Below, one piece after another: positions 27,864-36,768 of a DNA stretch of 48,004 bases. The first letter of the stretch is position 1. Every line of letters starts with the position of its first letter. The translations under genes were made by a program, and so were the position numbers. The notes beneath the pieces were generated by a model that was given only the letters and a program-made list of their open reading frames with translations, had not been told where the DNA came from and did not search any database. The stretch lies in the NCBI GenBank assembly GCA_024690485.1, contig JAILPB010000050.1, positions 1-48,004 of the forward strand, in the 5' to 3' direction. This DNA comes from Butyrivibrio sp. Lineage in GTDB: Bacteria > Bacillota > Clostridia > Lachnospirales > Lachnospiraceae.

Positions 27864-28200
27864 TGGCTGCAACTAATGAAAATGTTAGTTGCGGCAGTGG
27901 ATTCTGAGGAGAATTTGAAGAATTTTTCTGCTGCAAATAAGAGATGATTGAATTGTAGCATTGAATTCTGGCTTAAAATGTGGGGAAATCCACTGCTGCA
28001 AAAGGCAATAAGAGGAAAAGCGGTAGAGAAAAAGTGTAAAAATGGACTACCGCAAATGGAAGATAATAAATATGCGGCATTAAATTCGGCGAATAATGCG
28101 AGAAAAGTGACTACTGCAAATGGACGAAAATGAATATGCGGCATTAAATTCGGCGAATAATGCGAAAAAAATGACTGCCGCAAATGGGAGCGGAAGGAAA
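27864..28200 (+). repeat. Imperfect hairpin array, period 64/65 or 54 bp
   Basis: Left arms of a hairpin about 33-34 nt long begin at 27864, 27928, 27993, 28047, 28111 and 28175, i.e. steps of 64, 65, 54, 64 and 64 bp. Examples: GCTGCAACTAA with TTAGTTGCGGC (11 bp), TGCTGCAA with TTGTAGCA, CTGCTGC with GCGGTAG. The two units at 28047-28110 and 28111-28174 are nearly identical over 64 bp. Non-Watson-Crick pairs are G-U on the plus strand. The array fills the gap before the prfC promoter and contains no believable gene. Confidence 0.8.
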
Positions 28201-28244
28201 AACAGCAGAAAACCTGCGCATAACCAATAGGAATACAGAAATAA

Positions 28245-28273
28245 TTGACTTATAAGACGCCTTTTCGTACAAT
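28245..28273 (+). promoter_or_regulatory. Sigma-A promoter of prfC
   Basis: TTGACT (28245-28250), 17-bp spacer, TACAAT (28268-28273), 58 bases upstream of the prfC ATG. Confidence 0.85.
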
Positions 28274-28330
28274 ATGAAATGGCGCGTTTTGCGCTTGTTT
28301 GTTTTAGTTTGAGTTTAGAAAGGCTTTCAA

Positions 28331-29938
28331 ATGAGTACCAATCAGATAGTAGAAGAGATAAATAAGAGAAGAACCTTTGCCATCATTTCTCACCCCGATG
28401 CAGGTAAGACTACACTTACTGAGAAGTTCCTGCTTTATGGTGGAGCTATCAATCTGGCAGGTTCTGTTAAGGGTAAAGCGACAGCAAGACATGCGGTTTC
28501 AGACTGGATGGAGATTGAGAAGCAGAGAGGTATCTCTGTAACATCATCTGTTCTGCAGTTTAACTATGAGGATTGCTGCATCAATATCCTTGATACTCCC
28601 GGACACCAGGATTTCTCAGAGGATACATATAGAACACTTATGGCTGCAGATTCAGCTGTCATGGTTATCGACGCAAGTAAGGGTGTTGAGCCTCAGACTA
28701 AGAAGCTGTTCAAGGTCTGCACAATGAGACATATTCCGATCTTTACATTTATCAACAAGCTTGATAGAGATGCTATGGATACTTATGAGCTTCTTGATGA
28801 TATTGAAAATCACCTTGGCATTGCTACATGTCCTATGAACCTTCCTATTGGTTCAGGTAAAAACTTCAAGGGAATCTATGACAGACGTGAGAAACATGTA
28901 GTAACCTTCGCTGATACCATGAAGGGAACAAAGGAAGGAACAGAGACTATCATTCCTTTTGATGACAAAGACCAGCTTATGAGCACAATCGGCGAGGAAG
29001 CTCTTGAGAATCTTGAGGGCGAGATTGAGCTTATGGACGGCGCAGGAGCTGAGTTTGATCTTGAAGAAGTAAGAGCAGGTAAGCTTACACCTGTATTCTT
29101 TGGATCAGCACTTCAGAACTTCGGTGTTGAGCTTTTCCTTCATAACTTCCTTGAGATGGCTACTCCTCCAAGCGGAAGAACATCAGGAGATGGCGAGATC
29201 GTAGATCCTAAGGAGCACGACTTCACTGCATTTGTATTTAAGATTCAGGCAAACATGAACAAGGCTCACAGAGACAGAGTTGCATTCATGCGTATCTGCT
29301 CAGGTAGATATGATGCTGATAAGGAAGTTAAGCACGTTCAGTCAGGAAAAGTTTTCAGACTTTCACAGCCTCAGCAGCTTATGGCTGATGAGAGAAAAAT
29401 CTTAAGCGAAGCATATGCAGGAGATATCATGGGTGTATTTGATCCCGGTATTTTCTCAATCGGTGATACAGTATGCATGCCTAAGGATACAGTAAAATAC
29501 GAAGGAATCCCTACATTCGCACCTGAGCATTTTGCAAGAGTAAGACAGGTTGATACCATGAAGCGTAAGCAGTTCGTTAAGGGTATTGAGCAGATTGCCC
29601 AGGAAGGTGCTATCCAGATTTTCCAGGAATTCAACATGGGAATGGAAGAGATCATCGTTGGTGTAGTTGGTGTCCTTCAGTTCGACGTATTGAAATTCAG
29701 ACTCCAGAGCGAATATAATGTAGAAATAATACTTGATATGCTTCCTTATGAGTACATCAGACGGGTTGAGAATGAGGATGTTGATATGAATAACCTCGTT
29801 GGAACTTCTGATATGAAGAAGATCAAGGATATGAACGGAAGACCACTTCTTATTTTTATTAACGAGTGGAGTCCGCAGATGGTCATTGATAGAAATAAGG
29901 GACTTGTTCTTAGAGAGTTTAACGAAAACGTTCAGTGA
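28331..29938 (+). CDS. prfC: Peptide chain release factor 3
   Basis: GTPase that removes RF1/RF2 from the ribosome after peptide release. 535 residues, normal for RF3. G1 is SHPDAGKTTLTEKFLLYG, followed by the RF3-specific stretch VKGKATARHAVSDWMEIEKQ with RGISVTSS; then DTPGHQDFSEDTYRTL and FINKLDRDAMD. The C-terminal domain includes VGVVGVLQFDVLKFRL. ATG 28331 follows AGAAAGG. It has its own promoter, downstream of the hairpin array. Confidence 0.96.
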   Translation: MSTNQIVEEINKRRTFAIISHPDAGKTTLTEKFLLYGGAINLAGSVKGKATARHAVSDWMEIEKQRGISVTSSVLQFNYEDCCINILDTPGHQDFSEDTYRTLMAADSAVMVIDASKGVEPQTKKLFKVCTMRHIPIFTFINKLDRDAMDTYELLDDIENHLGIATCPMNLPIGSGKNFKGIYDRREKHVVTFADTMKGTKEGTETIIPFDDKDQLMSTIGEEALENLEGEIELMDGAGAEFDLEEVRAGKLTPVFFGSALQNFGVELFLHNFLEMATPPSGRTSGDGEIVDPKEHDFTAFVFKIQANMNKAHRDRVAFMRICSGRYDADKEVKHVQSGKVFRLSQPQQLMADERKILSEAYAGDIMGVFDPGIFSIGDTVCMPKDTVKYEGIPTFAPEHFARVRQVDTMKRKQFVKGIEQIAQEGAIQIFQEFNMGMEEIIVGVVGVLQFDVLKFRLQSEYNVEIILDMLPYEYIRRVENEDVDMNNLVGTSDMKKIKDMNGRPLLIFINEWSPQMVIDRNKGLVLREFNENVQ

Positions 29939-30039
29939 TAGGCTATAATGGAATGAGGATGAATAGGATGTAATGTCATTTAGCGTTTCACAAAATGCAT
30001 GATGACATTTGATCCGGCAAACAAGTTGGGGGTAATTAT

Positions 30040-31668
30040 ATGAAAAAAGGCAGATGTGGCTTTAACAATTATATGAAGAGAGCATCGGCCTTTTTTGCTG
30101 TTTTTTTGGCTGTTACTTCAGGACTATCACTTACAGGATGCGCAAATCCCGGAGAAAAGATAAAAGATTACCTTCAGGCTAATAACATTCTTGATCCCGA
30201 TAAATATGAAAAAGACGGCGCTGATGAGCCCGGTGAGAATGGGCATGAAAGCAGTAGTGAGTTAGGAAAGAGTGGTCAGGAGAGCGGCGAAGCAGGATCC
30301 AAAAAATCAGGTGAAGGTGCAGAGGCTGCTTCCACTGCAGAATCAGAAAGTTCCGCTGACAATGAAAAAGGCTCGGGTGAAAGCGAATCTTCAGGTGAAG
30401 GAGAGACAACAGAACCTTCTGCAGGTGATAGTTCTTCAGAGGCGTCAACCTTTGATGCGGACGTAGTAAATAAGGCAATAGATGACCTGATTACTCAGAT
30501 AGAGGAGGAAACGGGCAGAACCGGCAGACGGGAGGAAAAGACTGAAGAAGAGAACAGCGCAGGAAAAGATGCCACAACTTTCTTTAGCGATTCCTACCAG
30601 AATAATCAGCGACTTGCCATAGGCCTTGATGATGAGAGTATCCCTCTTCTGATGGAAGGTCAAAAGGGCATGTATGCCTTTGAACATTTAAATGAAGAAG
30701 GAAAAAGGCTCTATGTTGAGCTTTTGACCATCATCACAAATCGCGCTGAGGATATAGTTGTTTCTACGCTGGATGAGGAAGTCCTTGATGTGGTATGCCA
30801 GTTTGTCTTGGCAGACCATCCTGAGATTTTCTACATGGATGGATATACCTACACCAGATACACCATAGCGGGAGAACTTAAGAAGATATCCTTTACCGGC
30901 AATTATATTTACAGGGGCGAGGAACTTGAGCAGAGGCAGCAAAAGATCGATGAATATACTCAGAGGTGCCTTTCTCAGATGCCGGAAGGCCTTGATGATT
31001 ATGGGAAAGTAAAGTACGTTTACGATTACCTTATATCAAATACAGATTATGACAGTAATGCCAAGGACAACCAGAATATCTGCTCTGTATTTTTATACGG
31101 AAAATCTGTATGTCAGGGATATGCCAAAGCAACCCAGTACCTCTTAAACAGGATTGGAATTCCGGCGACACTTGTTACTGGAAAGATCAACGGTGTAGGA
31201 CACGCATGGAATCTGGTTTTTGTGGATGGCGAGTACACTTATGTGGATACTACCTGGGGAGATTCTTCTTATCAGAAGCTTGAGTCAGGATCAGCTGATG
31301 CGGAGAAGCTTCCACTTATAAATTATATGTATCTGTGCTGCACAACTCAGGATATATCCCGCACTCACACAATTGCGGAGACACTTCCCATGCCCAAGTG
31401 CACTTCCATGAAAAACAATTATTTCGTCAAGGAAAATGAATATTTTACGACGGCGGACTTAGATGCAGTGGGAGAACTTTTTAAGAGAAGATATGCGGAT
31501 GGAAGCAATAACGTGACTATCAAATGCAGCACCCAGGCTGTTTACCAGGAATTTATAGATAAGCTTTTGACAAATCAGCAGGTTTTTGGTTATATAGAAG
31601 GCTCAAACAATACAGTTTCATATACAACTTTTGATGATCAGTACATATTGATTATCTGGCTATATTAG
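30040..31668 (+). CDS. Transglutaminase-domain lipoprotein
   Basis: 542 residues. A lipoprotein signal: basic start, hydrophobic stretch and lipobox LTGC with Cys near residue 34. Residues about 45-190 are a Ser/Glu/Gly-rich linker of low complexity. The C-terminal half carries a papain-like transglutaminase core with all three catalytic residues: Cys in SVCQGYA (near 357), His in GHAWN (near 388) and Asp in YVDTTWGD (near 403). Such extracytoplasmic proteins are thought to be proteases or cross-linkers, exact role unknown. ATG 30040 follows TTGGGGGTAATTAT. A perfect 14-bp palindrome, AGTCCCCGGGGACT, overlaps the TAG stop. Confidence 0.9.
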   Translation: MKKGRCGFNNYMKRASAFFAVFLAVTSGLSLTGCANPGEKIKDYLQANNILDPDKYEKDGADEPGENGHESSSELGKSGQESGEAGSKKSGEGAEAASTAESESSADNEKGSGESESSGEGETTEPSAGDSSSEASTFDADVVNKAIDDLITQIEEETGRTGRREEKTEEENSAGKDATTFFSDSYQNNQRLAIGLDDESIPLLMEGQKGMYAFEHLNEEGKRLYVELLTIITNRAEDIVVSTLDEEVLDVVCQFVLADHPEIFYMDGYTYTRYTIAGELKKISFTGNYIYRGEELEQRQQKIDEYTQRCLSQMPEGLDDYGKVKYVYDYLISNTDYDSNAKDNQNICSVFLYGKSVCQGYAKATQYLLNRIGIPATLVTGKINGVGHAWNLVFVDGEYTYVDTTWGDSSYQKLESGSADAEKLPLINYMYLCCTTQDISRTHTIAETLPMPKCTSMKNNYFVKENEYFTTADLDAVGELFKRRYADGSNNVTIKCSTQAVYQEFIDKLLTNQQVFGYIEGSNNTVSYTTFDDQYILIIWLY

Positions 31669-31690
31669 TCCCCGGGGACTTTCCAAAAAG

Positions 31691-31719
31691 TTGCCGATGA
31701 TTGTTGTATTTAGTATAAT
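31691..31719 (+). promoter_or_regulatory. Promoter of the asp23-nusB-xseA-dxs operon
   Basis: TTGCCG (31691-31696), 17-bp spacer, consensus TATAAT (31714-31719), 33 bases before the first gene of the long operon. Confidence 0.8.
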
Positions 31720-31751
31720 TATAAAAGTTTAAGCGAAAGGAATTAGGTTCT

Positions 31752-32126
31752 ATGGATAAGAATTTAGTAAGCGGAGTTCAGACCAGTAGTAATGGCATTG
31801 CATCAGTTAAGATCGCTGATGATGTTGTTGCCAAGATAGCAGCACTTGCAGCGCTTGAGATAGACGGCGTAAGCGCAATGGCAGGTAATTACACAAGCGA
31901 GACAATAGACAGAGTAAGTCCCAAAAACCTTGCAAAGAGTTCAAAGATCTCAGTTTGCGAAGGTAAGGTTCGCGTGGACATGTCCATTCTTATGAAATAT
32001 AGCTACAACATACCTGCAACAAGTAAGCAGGTTCAGGACAGAGTTAAGACATCAATCCAGAGCATGACAGGCCTTGATGTTACAGATGTAAATGTTCGAA
32101 TTGCCGGAATCACTATGCCGGAGTAA
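31752..32126 (+). CDS. Asp23/Gls24-family protein
   Basis: 124 residues of the alkaline-shock Asp23/YloU family, membrane-associated proteins linked to cell-envelope homeostasis. Conserved core: KIAALAALEIDGVSAMAG near the N-terminus, VRVDMSILMKYSYNIPATSKQVQ and the end VNVRIAGITMPE. ATG 31752 follows AAAGGAATTAGG. In Firmicutes this gene typically precedes nusB, as here. Confidence 0.93.
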   Translation: MDKNLVSGVQTSSNGIASVKIADDVVAKIAALAALEIDGVSAMAGNYTSETIDRVSPKNLAKSSKISVCEGKVRVDMSILMKYSYNIPATSKQVQDRVKTSIQSMTGLDVTDVNVRIAGITMPE

Positions 32127-32152
32127 ATAGAAAGCAGGAATTAGTTTAGATT

Positions 32153-32551
32153 ATGAAGAGAACTGAGTTAAGAGAGCAGGTATTTAAGCTTTTGTTTCGT
32201 GTGGAATTCAACACACCCGATGAGATGAAGGAGCAGGCTGATCACTATTGGGAAAACTTCGATGGTGAGATGAGCGAGAAGGACGCTACTTTTATCAAAG
32301 AGCGTTATGAGCAGATTGCTGAAAAATTACCTGAGATTGATGAACTTATCAACAAGGAATCAAAGGGCTGGGATACAGGTCGTATCGGCAAGGTTGAGCT
32401 TGCTATTTTGAGACTTGCGATCTATGAGATCAAGTTCGATGATTCCATTCCTACAGGAGTTGCCATCAATGAGGCTGTTGAACTTTCCAAGAAGTTCGGT
32501 CAGGATGGAGCATCAGCTTTTGTAAACGGAGTACTTGCAAAATTTGCATAA
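32153..32551 (+). CDS. nusB: Transcription antitermination factor NusB
   Basis: 132-residue all-helical protein that binds boxA RNA with S10 in rRNA antitermination complexes. Conserved parts: REQVFKLLFRVEF at the N-terminus, ILRLAIYEIKFDDSIPTGVA and NEAVELSKKFGQDGASAFVNGVL. The 3' end overlaps the proposed xseA start. Confidence 0.95.
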   Translation: MKRTELREQVFKLLFRVEFNTPDEMKEQADHYWENFDGEMSEKDATFIKERYEQIAEKLPEIDELINKESKGWDTGRIGKVELAILRLAIYEIKFDDSIPTGVAINEAVELSKKFGQDGASAFVNGVLAKFA

Positions 32552-33752
32552 TGTATATACTGTCGGACAGATAAATAAATATATAAAGAACATGTTCAAG
32601 CAGGATTTTCTGCTTTCATCCCTGACAGTTAAGGGAGAGATAAGTAACTGTAAATATCACTCCTCCGGTCACATCTATTTCACATTAAAGGATGGGTCCG
32701 GAGCGATTTCATGTGTGATGTTTAGAAGTGCCAGAATGTCAGGCTTGAAGTTCCAGATGCAGGAGGGCCAGCAGGTCCAAGTCACTGGTAGCGTTGATGT
32801 ATTTGAGCGTGATGGTAAGTATCAGCTCTATGCTACCAGGATTGAGTTGGATGGTGCAGGGGCTCTTTTTGAGCGTTATGAGAAACTTAAAGCAGAGCTT
32901 GCTGAAAGAGGCATGTTCGCACCGGAATACAAGCAGCCAATTCCAAGGTATATTCAGACACTGGGAGTTGTAACAGCGCCTACCGGTGCAGCTGTTCAGG
33001 ACATAATAAATATCGCCACCAGAAGAAATCCCTACATTCAGATAATTCTTTACCCTGCAATAGTTCAGGGAACGGAAGCCGCACCCAGCATTGTTAAGGG
33101 AATAGAGACACTTTCTGCCATGAATGTGGATGTCATAATCGCCGGAAGAGGCGGCGGATCTATTGAGGATCTGTGGGCTTTTAATGAGGAAATTGTTGCG
33201 GATGCAATATTCAATTGCCCCATTCCTATTATTTCAGCGGTGGGACATGAGACAGATACCACGATCGCAGACTATGTGGCAGACCTTAGAGCACCGACGC
33301 CTTCAGCAGCAGCGGAGCTTGCGGTATATGAATATGACCTTTTCCTTGAGGATATTCAGGCAAGGAGCGATATTCTGTATTCCAGAATAGATAATAAACT
33401 CCAGAGACTGCGAGATCGGGTAGCCAGTGACAAGAGAGCACTTCAGCATTTATCTCCCACTTCTCAGATCAGGGAAAAGAAAATGAGAGCAGTGACTACT
33501 CAGGAGAAGCTCGAGCAACTTATGCTTAACCTTTTGAGGGAAAAAAGGCATGAGCTTGGTGTGGATATAGAGAGACTTAAGGCTCTTAGTCCACTTGATA
33601 AACTGCAGTCAGGATTTTCTTATATTTCTGATGAAAAGGGGAAAAATGTAAAGACAGTAGCCCAGGTCAAAGCTGATGATCCACTTGATATATTTGTAAG
33701 TGACGGTGTTATTAGTGCTATTGTACAGGGCACGGAAAAGCGGAGTTACTAA
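32544..33752 (+). CDS. xseA: Exodeoxyribonuclease VII large subunit
   Basis: Large subunit of ExoVII, which degrades single-stranded DNA to oligonucleotides. About 402 residues. N-terminal OB fold (TVKGEISNCKYHSSGHIYFTLKD), catalytic core (VVTAPTGAAVQDIINIATRR; AGRGGGSIEDLWAFN; SAVGHETDTTIADYVADLRA PTPSAAAELA), then a coiled coil. No ATG is available; TTG at 32544 gives an N-terminus MHNVYTVGQ like homologues, while TTG at 32535, three bases after CGGAG, is an alternative. It overlaps nusB, and its TAA shares bases with the xseB ATG. Confidence 0.93.
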   Translation: MHNVYTVGQINKYIKNMFKQDFLLSSLTVKGEISNCKYHSSGHIYFTLKDGSGAISCVMFRSARMSGLKFQMQEGQQVQVTGSVDVFERDGKYQLYATRIELDGAGALFERYEKLKAELAERGMFAPEYKQPIPRYIQTLGVVTAPTGAAVQDIINIATRRNPYIQIILYPAIVQGTEAAPSIVKGIETLSAMNVDVIIAGRGGGSIEDLWAFNEEIVADAIFNCPIPIISAVGHETDTTIADYVADLRAPTPSAAAELAVYEYDLFLEDIQARSDILYSRIDNKLQRLRDRVASDKRALQHLSPTSQIREKKMRAVTTQEKLEQLMLNLLREKRHELGVDIERLKALSPLDKLQSGFSYISDEKGKNVKTVAQVKADDPLDIFVSDGVISAIVQGTEKRSY

Positions 33753-33976
33753 TGGCTAAAAAGAGCGAAGAAAAAGAAATGACCATAGAGCAGGCATTTG
33801 CTCAGGTTGATGAAAAGATAAAATCTCTTGAGAGCGGAGATACTACTTTGGAGGATTCCTTTAACCTTTTTAAAGAGGGAATGGATCTCCTTAAATACTG
33901 CAACGATTCGATCGACAAGGTTGAAAAAAAGGTTCAGAAGATAATGGACGATGGCAGTATGGAGGATTTTGAATAA
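33752..33976 (+). CDS. xseB: Exodeoxyribonuclease VII small subunit
   Basis: 74-residue helical partner of XseA. Conserved core: MTIEQAFAQVDEKIKSLESG followed by LEDSFNLFKEG and the coiled coil. The ATG overlaps the xseA stop (TAATG), and its own stop overlaps the ispA ATG the same way, indicating tight translational coupling. Confidence 0.95.
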   Translation: MAKKSEEKEMTIEQAFAQVDEKIKSLESGDTTLEDSFNLFKEGMDLLKYCNDSIDKVEKKVQKIMDDGSMEDFE

Positions 33977-34896
33977 TGTCAGACATAATGAGTATGCTCA
34001 CTACAAGAGCAGCAGAAGCTGAGGATGTTTTAAATGAATATCTTCCTTCTGAGACCGGATATCAAAAGAAAGTAATTGAAGCCATGAATTACAGTCTCAT
34101 GGCAGGAGGAAAGAGGATAAGACCTGTCCTTATGAAGGAGGTTTACAGACTTCTTGGAGGAAAGGATGCTGCAGTTATAGAGCCTTTTATGGCTGCAATC
34201 GAGATGATCCATACTTATTCTCTTGTTCACGATGACCTCCCTGCGATGGATAACGATGAATACAGACGAGGCAGAAAGACAACACATGTAGTTTACGGAC
34301 CCGGAATGGCTACACTTGCAGGGGACGGACTTTTAAACTACGCCTATGAAGTTGCTATGAAGAGCTTTTTTTCTGGTGTAAAGCTTCCTGCCTACGATGG
34401 AGATATAGAGGATAGAACAGCCACAGCACTTACGATACTAGCAGAAAAAGCAGGTATCTACGGAATGGTCGGCGGACAGTGTGCTGACATTGAGGCTGAG
34501 GGTAAAAAGGAAGTTGATAGCAAGGAACTTATTTTTATCCATGAAAATAAGACAGCAGCCATGCTTGAGAGCAGCATGATGATAGGCGCAGTTCTCGCGG
34601 GAGCTGACAAAGCGCAGGTTCTCGAGATAGAGCAGGCAGCAAGAAAAATCGGAGTAGCTTTCCAGATTCAGGATGACATCCTTGATGTTACCGGTGATGA
34701 GAAGGAGCTTGGAAAGCCGATTTTATCAGATGAGAAAAACGAGAAGACCACCTATGTAACTCTTCATGGCCTTGAAGAGTCAAAGAAAGATGTAGAGAGA
34801 TTGTCAAAAGAAGCTGAGGATATGCTTTCTAAGATTGAGGGCAGCCGCGAGTTTCTCATACCGCTTGTGGATTGGATGATTTCGAGAAACAAATAA
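33976..34896 (+). CDS. ispA: Farnesyl diphosphate synthase (polyprenyl synthetase family)
   Basis: Condenses DMAPP and IPP to geranyl and farnesyl diphosphate. 306 residues. First Asp-rich motif HDDLPAMDNDEYRRGRKT and second motif QIQDDILDVTGD; MAGGKRIRPVL is also typical. It uses the products of the MEP pathway and feeds uppS at the other end of the window. Nine bp before dxs. Confidence 0.95.
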   Translation: MSDIMSMLTTRAAEAEDVLNEYLPSETGYQKKVIEAMNYSLMAGGKRIRPVLMKEVYRLLGGKDAAVIEPFMAAIEMIHTYSLVHDDLPAMDNDEYRRGRKTTHVVYGPGMATLAGDGLLNYAYEVAMKSFFSGVKLPAYDGDIEDRTATALTILAEKAGIYGMVGGQCADIEAEGKKEVDSKELIFIHENKTAAMLESSMMIGAVLAGADKAQVLEIEQAARKIGVAFQIQDDILDVTGDEKELGKPILSDEKNEKTTYVTLHGLEESKKDVERLSKEAEDMLSKIEGSREFLIPLVDWMISRNK

Positions 34897-34905
34897 GAGG
34901 GCAGC

Positions 34906-36768
34906 ATGCTTTTAAAGAAGATAAACGCACCAAATGATATAAAGAAAATACCTAAGGACAGATTAGATGATCTGGCTCTTGAAATCAGAGAATTTCTGAT
35001 TGATAAACTCAGCATTACAGGTGGTCATCTGGCTTCAAACCTGGGAGCAGTGGAGCTTACCATGGCTCTTCACTATGAGCTGAATCTCCCCAAGGATAAG
35101 ATCATATGGGATGTGGGACATCAGTCCTATACTCACAAGATTTTAACCGGAAGAAAAGAAGGTTTTGATACCTTAAGAAAATACGGCGGAATGAGTGGAT
35201 TCCCCAAGAGATGCGAGTCTGACTGTGACAGCTTTGATACAGGACACAGCTCAACAAGTATCTCAGCAGGACTTGGTATGGTTCGCGCAAGGCAGCTTGC
35301 AGGCGACAATTATACTGTTGTTTCAGTTATCGGAGACGGCTCTCTTACAGGCGGTCTTGCTTACGAAGCTTTAAACAATGCAGCTAAGCTTGATACGAAC
35401 TTTATCATCGTTCTTAACGACAACGAGATGTCCATATCAGAGAACGTCGGCGGTATGGCGAAATACCTTAACGTTGTAAGAACAAACGAGGGTTACCTTA
35501 ACCTCAGGGATGATATTTATAATTCACTTAAAAATACAAGTCCTAAGGTTGTTAATTCCATAAGAAGAGCTAAGAACAGTTTTAAACAGCTCTTTGTACC
35601 GGGAATGGTATTTGAAAACCTGGGAATTACCTATCTTGGACCAATTGACGGACATGATATAAACGCTCTTCGCGCTGCCATCAAAGAGGCTAAGAAAGTC
35701 CGCAAGGCTGTAATGATACATGTTGTTACCAAGAAGGGAAAAGGTTTCGAGCCTGCAGAGAAGCATCCTGCAAGATTTCACGGTACAGAGCCCTTCCTTC
35801 CACAGAACGGTATACCGAGGAACCCCAGAACAACAGCCAACTATCAGGATATTTTCTCAACAGTTATGTGTAAGCTTGGTGAAAGGAATCCGAAAGCTGT
35901 TGCCATCACTGCAGCTATGGCAGATGGTACAGGATTAAAGCGTTTCAGAAATATGTATCCTAACAGATTCTTCGATGCGGGAATCGCTGAGGAACATGCG
36001 GTAACCTTTGCAGCAGGCCTTGCTGTTGGCGGCTACCATCCGATTTTTGCAGTATACAGCTCATTTTTACAGAGAGCCTATGATCAGGTAATGATGGATG
36101 TCTGTCTGCAGAACCTTCCTGTCACCTTTGCAATTGACAGAGCAGGTCTTGTTGGAAGCGACGGAGAAACCCATCAGGGTGTTTTTGACTTATCCTATCT
36201 GTCAGCTATGCCAAATATGCACATTATGGCGCCCAAGAATAAGTGGGAGCTTTCCGATATGCTGAAGTTTGCAGTGGACTTTGAAGGCCCCTGCGCAATC
36301 AGATATCCCAGAGGAAATGCCTACGACGGCCTTGAGAAGCACAGAGCACCTATAGAAATGGGCAAGGCTGAGCCGATCTACGAGGAGAAGGACATCGTTC
36401 TTCTTGCTGTGGGAAGTATGGTGAAGGTCGCTGAAAAGGTTAGAGATATCCTTATCGATAAGGGCTACAACTGCTCGCTTACAAATGCGAGATTTGTTAA
36501 GCCTTTTGATACGGAATATATAGATAAAGCAGCAAAGAACCATAAGCTCATTGTTACCATGGAAGAAAACGTTATAACCGGCGGTTTTGGACAGCAGGTA
36601 GCAAGCTATATATACGATAAGGGATACGATCTTAGACAGCTTATAATCGCTATTCCTGATGAATTTGTTACACACGGTTCCTGCGACGAACTTTTCAAGA
36701 TGCTTGGAATCGACGCTGAGTCGGTAGCAAATAAAGTAATTCATAAGTACGAGGAAATAAATGCCTAA
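34906..36768 (+). CDS. dxs: 1-deoxy-D-xylulose-5-phosphate synthase
   Basis: Thiamine-diphosphate enzyme for the first step of the MEP pathway, condensing pyruvate and glyceraldehyde 3-phosphate. 620 residues. Motifs: GGHLASNLGAVELTMALHYE, the ThDP motif VIGDGSLTGGLAYEALNNA, and in the second half AGIAEEHAVTFAAGLA and AIDRAGLVGSDGETHQG. ATG 34906 follows AGAGGGCAGC. Overlaps tlyA by eight bases. Confidence 0.97.
   Translation: MLLKKINAPNDIKKIPKDRLDDLALEIREFLIDKLSITGGHLASNLGAVELTMALHYELNLPKDKIIWDVGHQSYTHKILTGRKEGFDTLRKYGGMSGFPKRCESDCDSFDTGHSSTSISAGLGMVRARQLAGDNYTVVSVIGDGSLTGGLAYEALNNAAKLDTNFIIVLNDNEMSISENVGGMAKYLNVVRTNEGYLNLRDDIYNSLKNTSPKVVNSIRRAKNSFKQLFVPGMVFENLGITYLGPIDGHDINALRAAIKEAKKVRKAVMIHVVTKKGKGFEPAEKHPARFHGTEPFLPQNGIPRNPRTTANYQDIFSTVMCKLGERNPKAVAITAAMADGTGLKRFRNMYPNRFFDAGIAEEHAVTFAAGLAVGGYHPIFAVYSSFLQRAYDQVMMDVCLQNLPVTFAIDRAGLVGSDGETHQGVFDLSYLSAMPNMHIMAPKNKWELSDMLKFAVDFEGPCAIRYPRGNAYDGLEKHRAPIEMGKAEPIYEEKDIVLLAVGSMVKVAEKVRDILIDKGYNCSLTNARFVKPFDTEYIDKAAKNHKLIVTMEENVITGGFGQQVASYIYDKGYDLRQLIIAIPDEFVTHGSCDELFKMLGIDAESVANKVIHKYEEINA

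Noticed and set aside
27696-27947. Open frame of 83 codons in the repeat region
   Set aside because: It reads through the inverted repeat end, the TTCG hairpin and the array, without ribosome site or recognisable protein.
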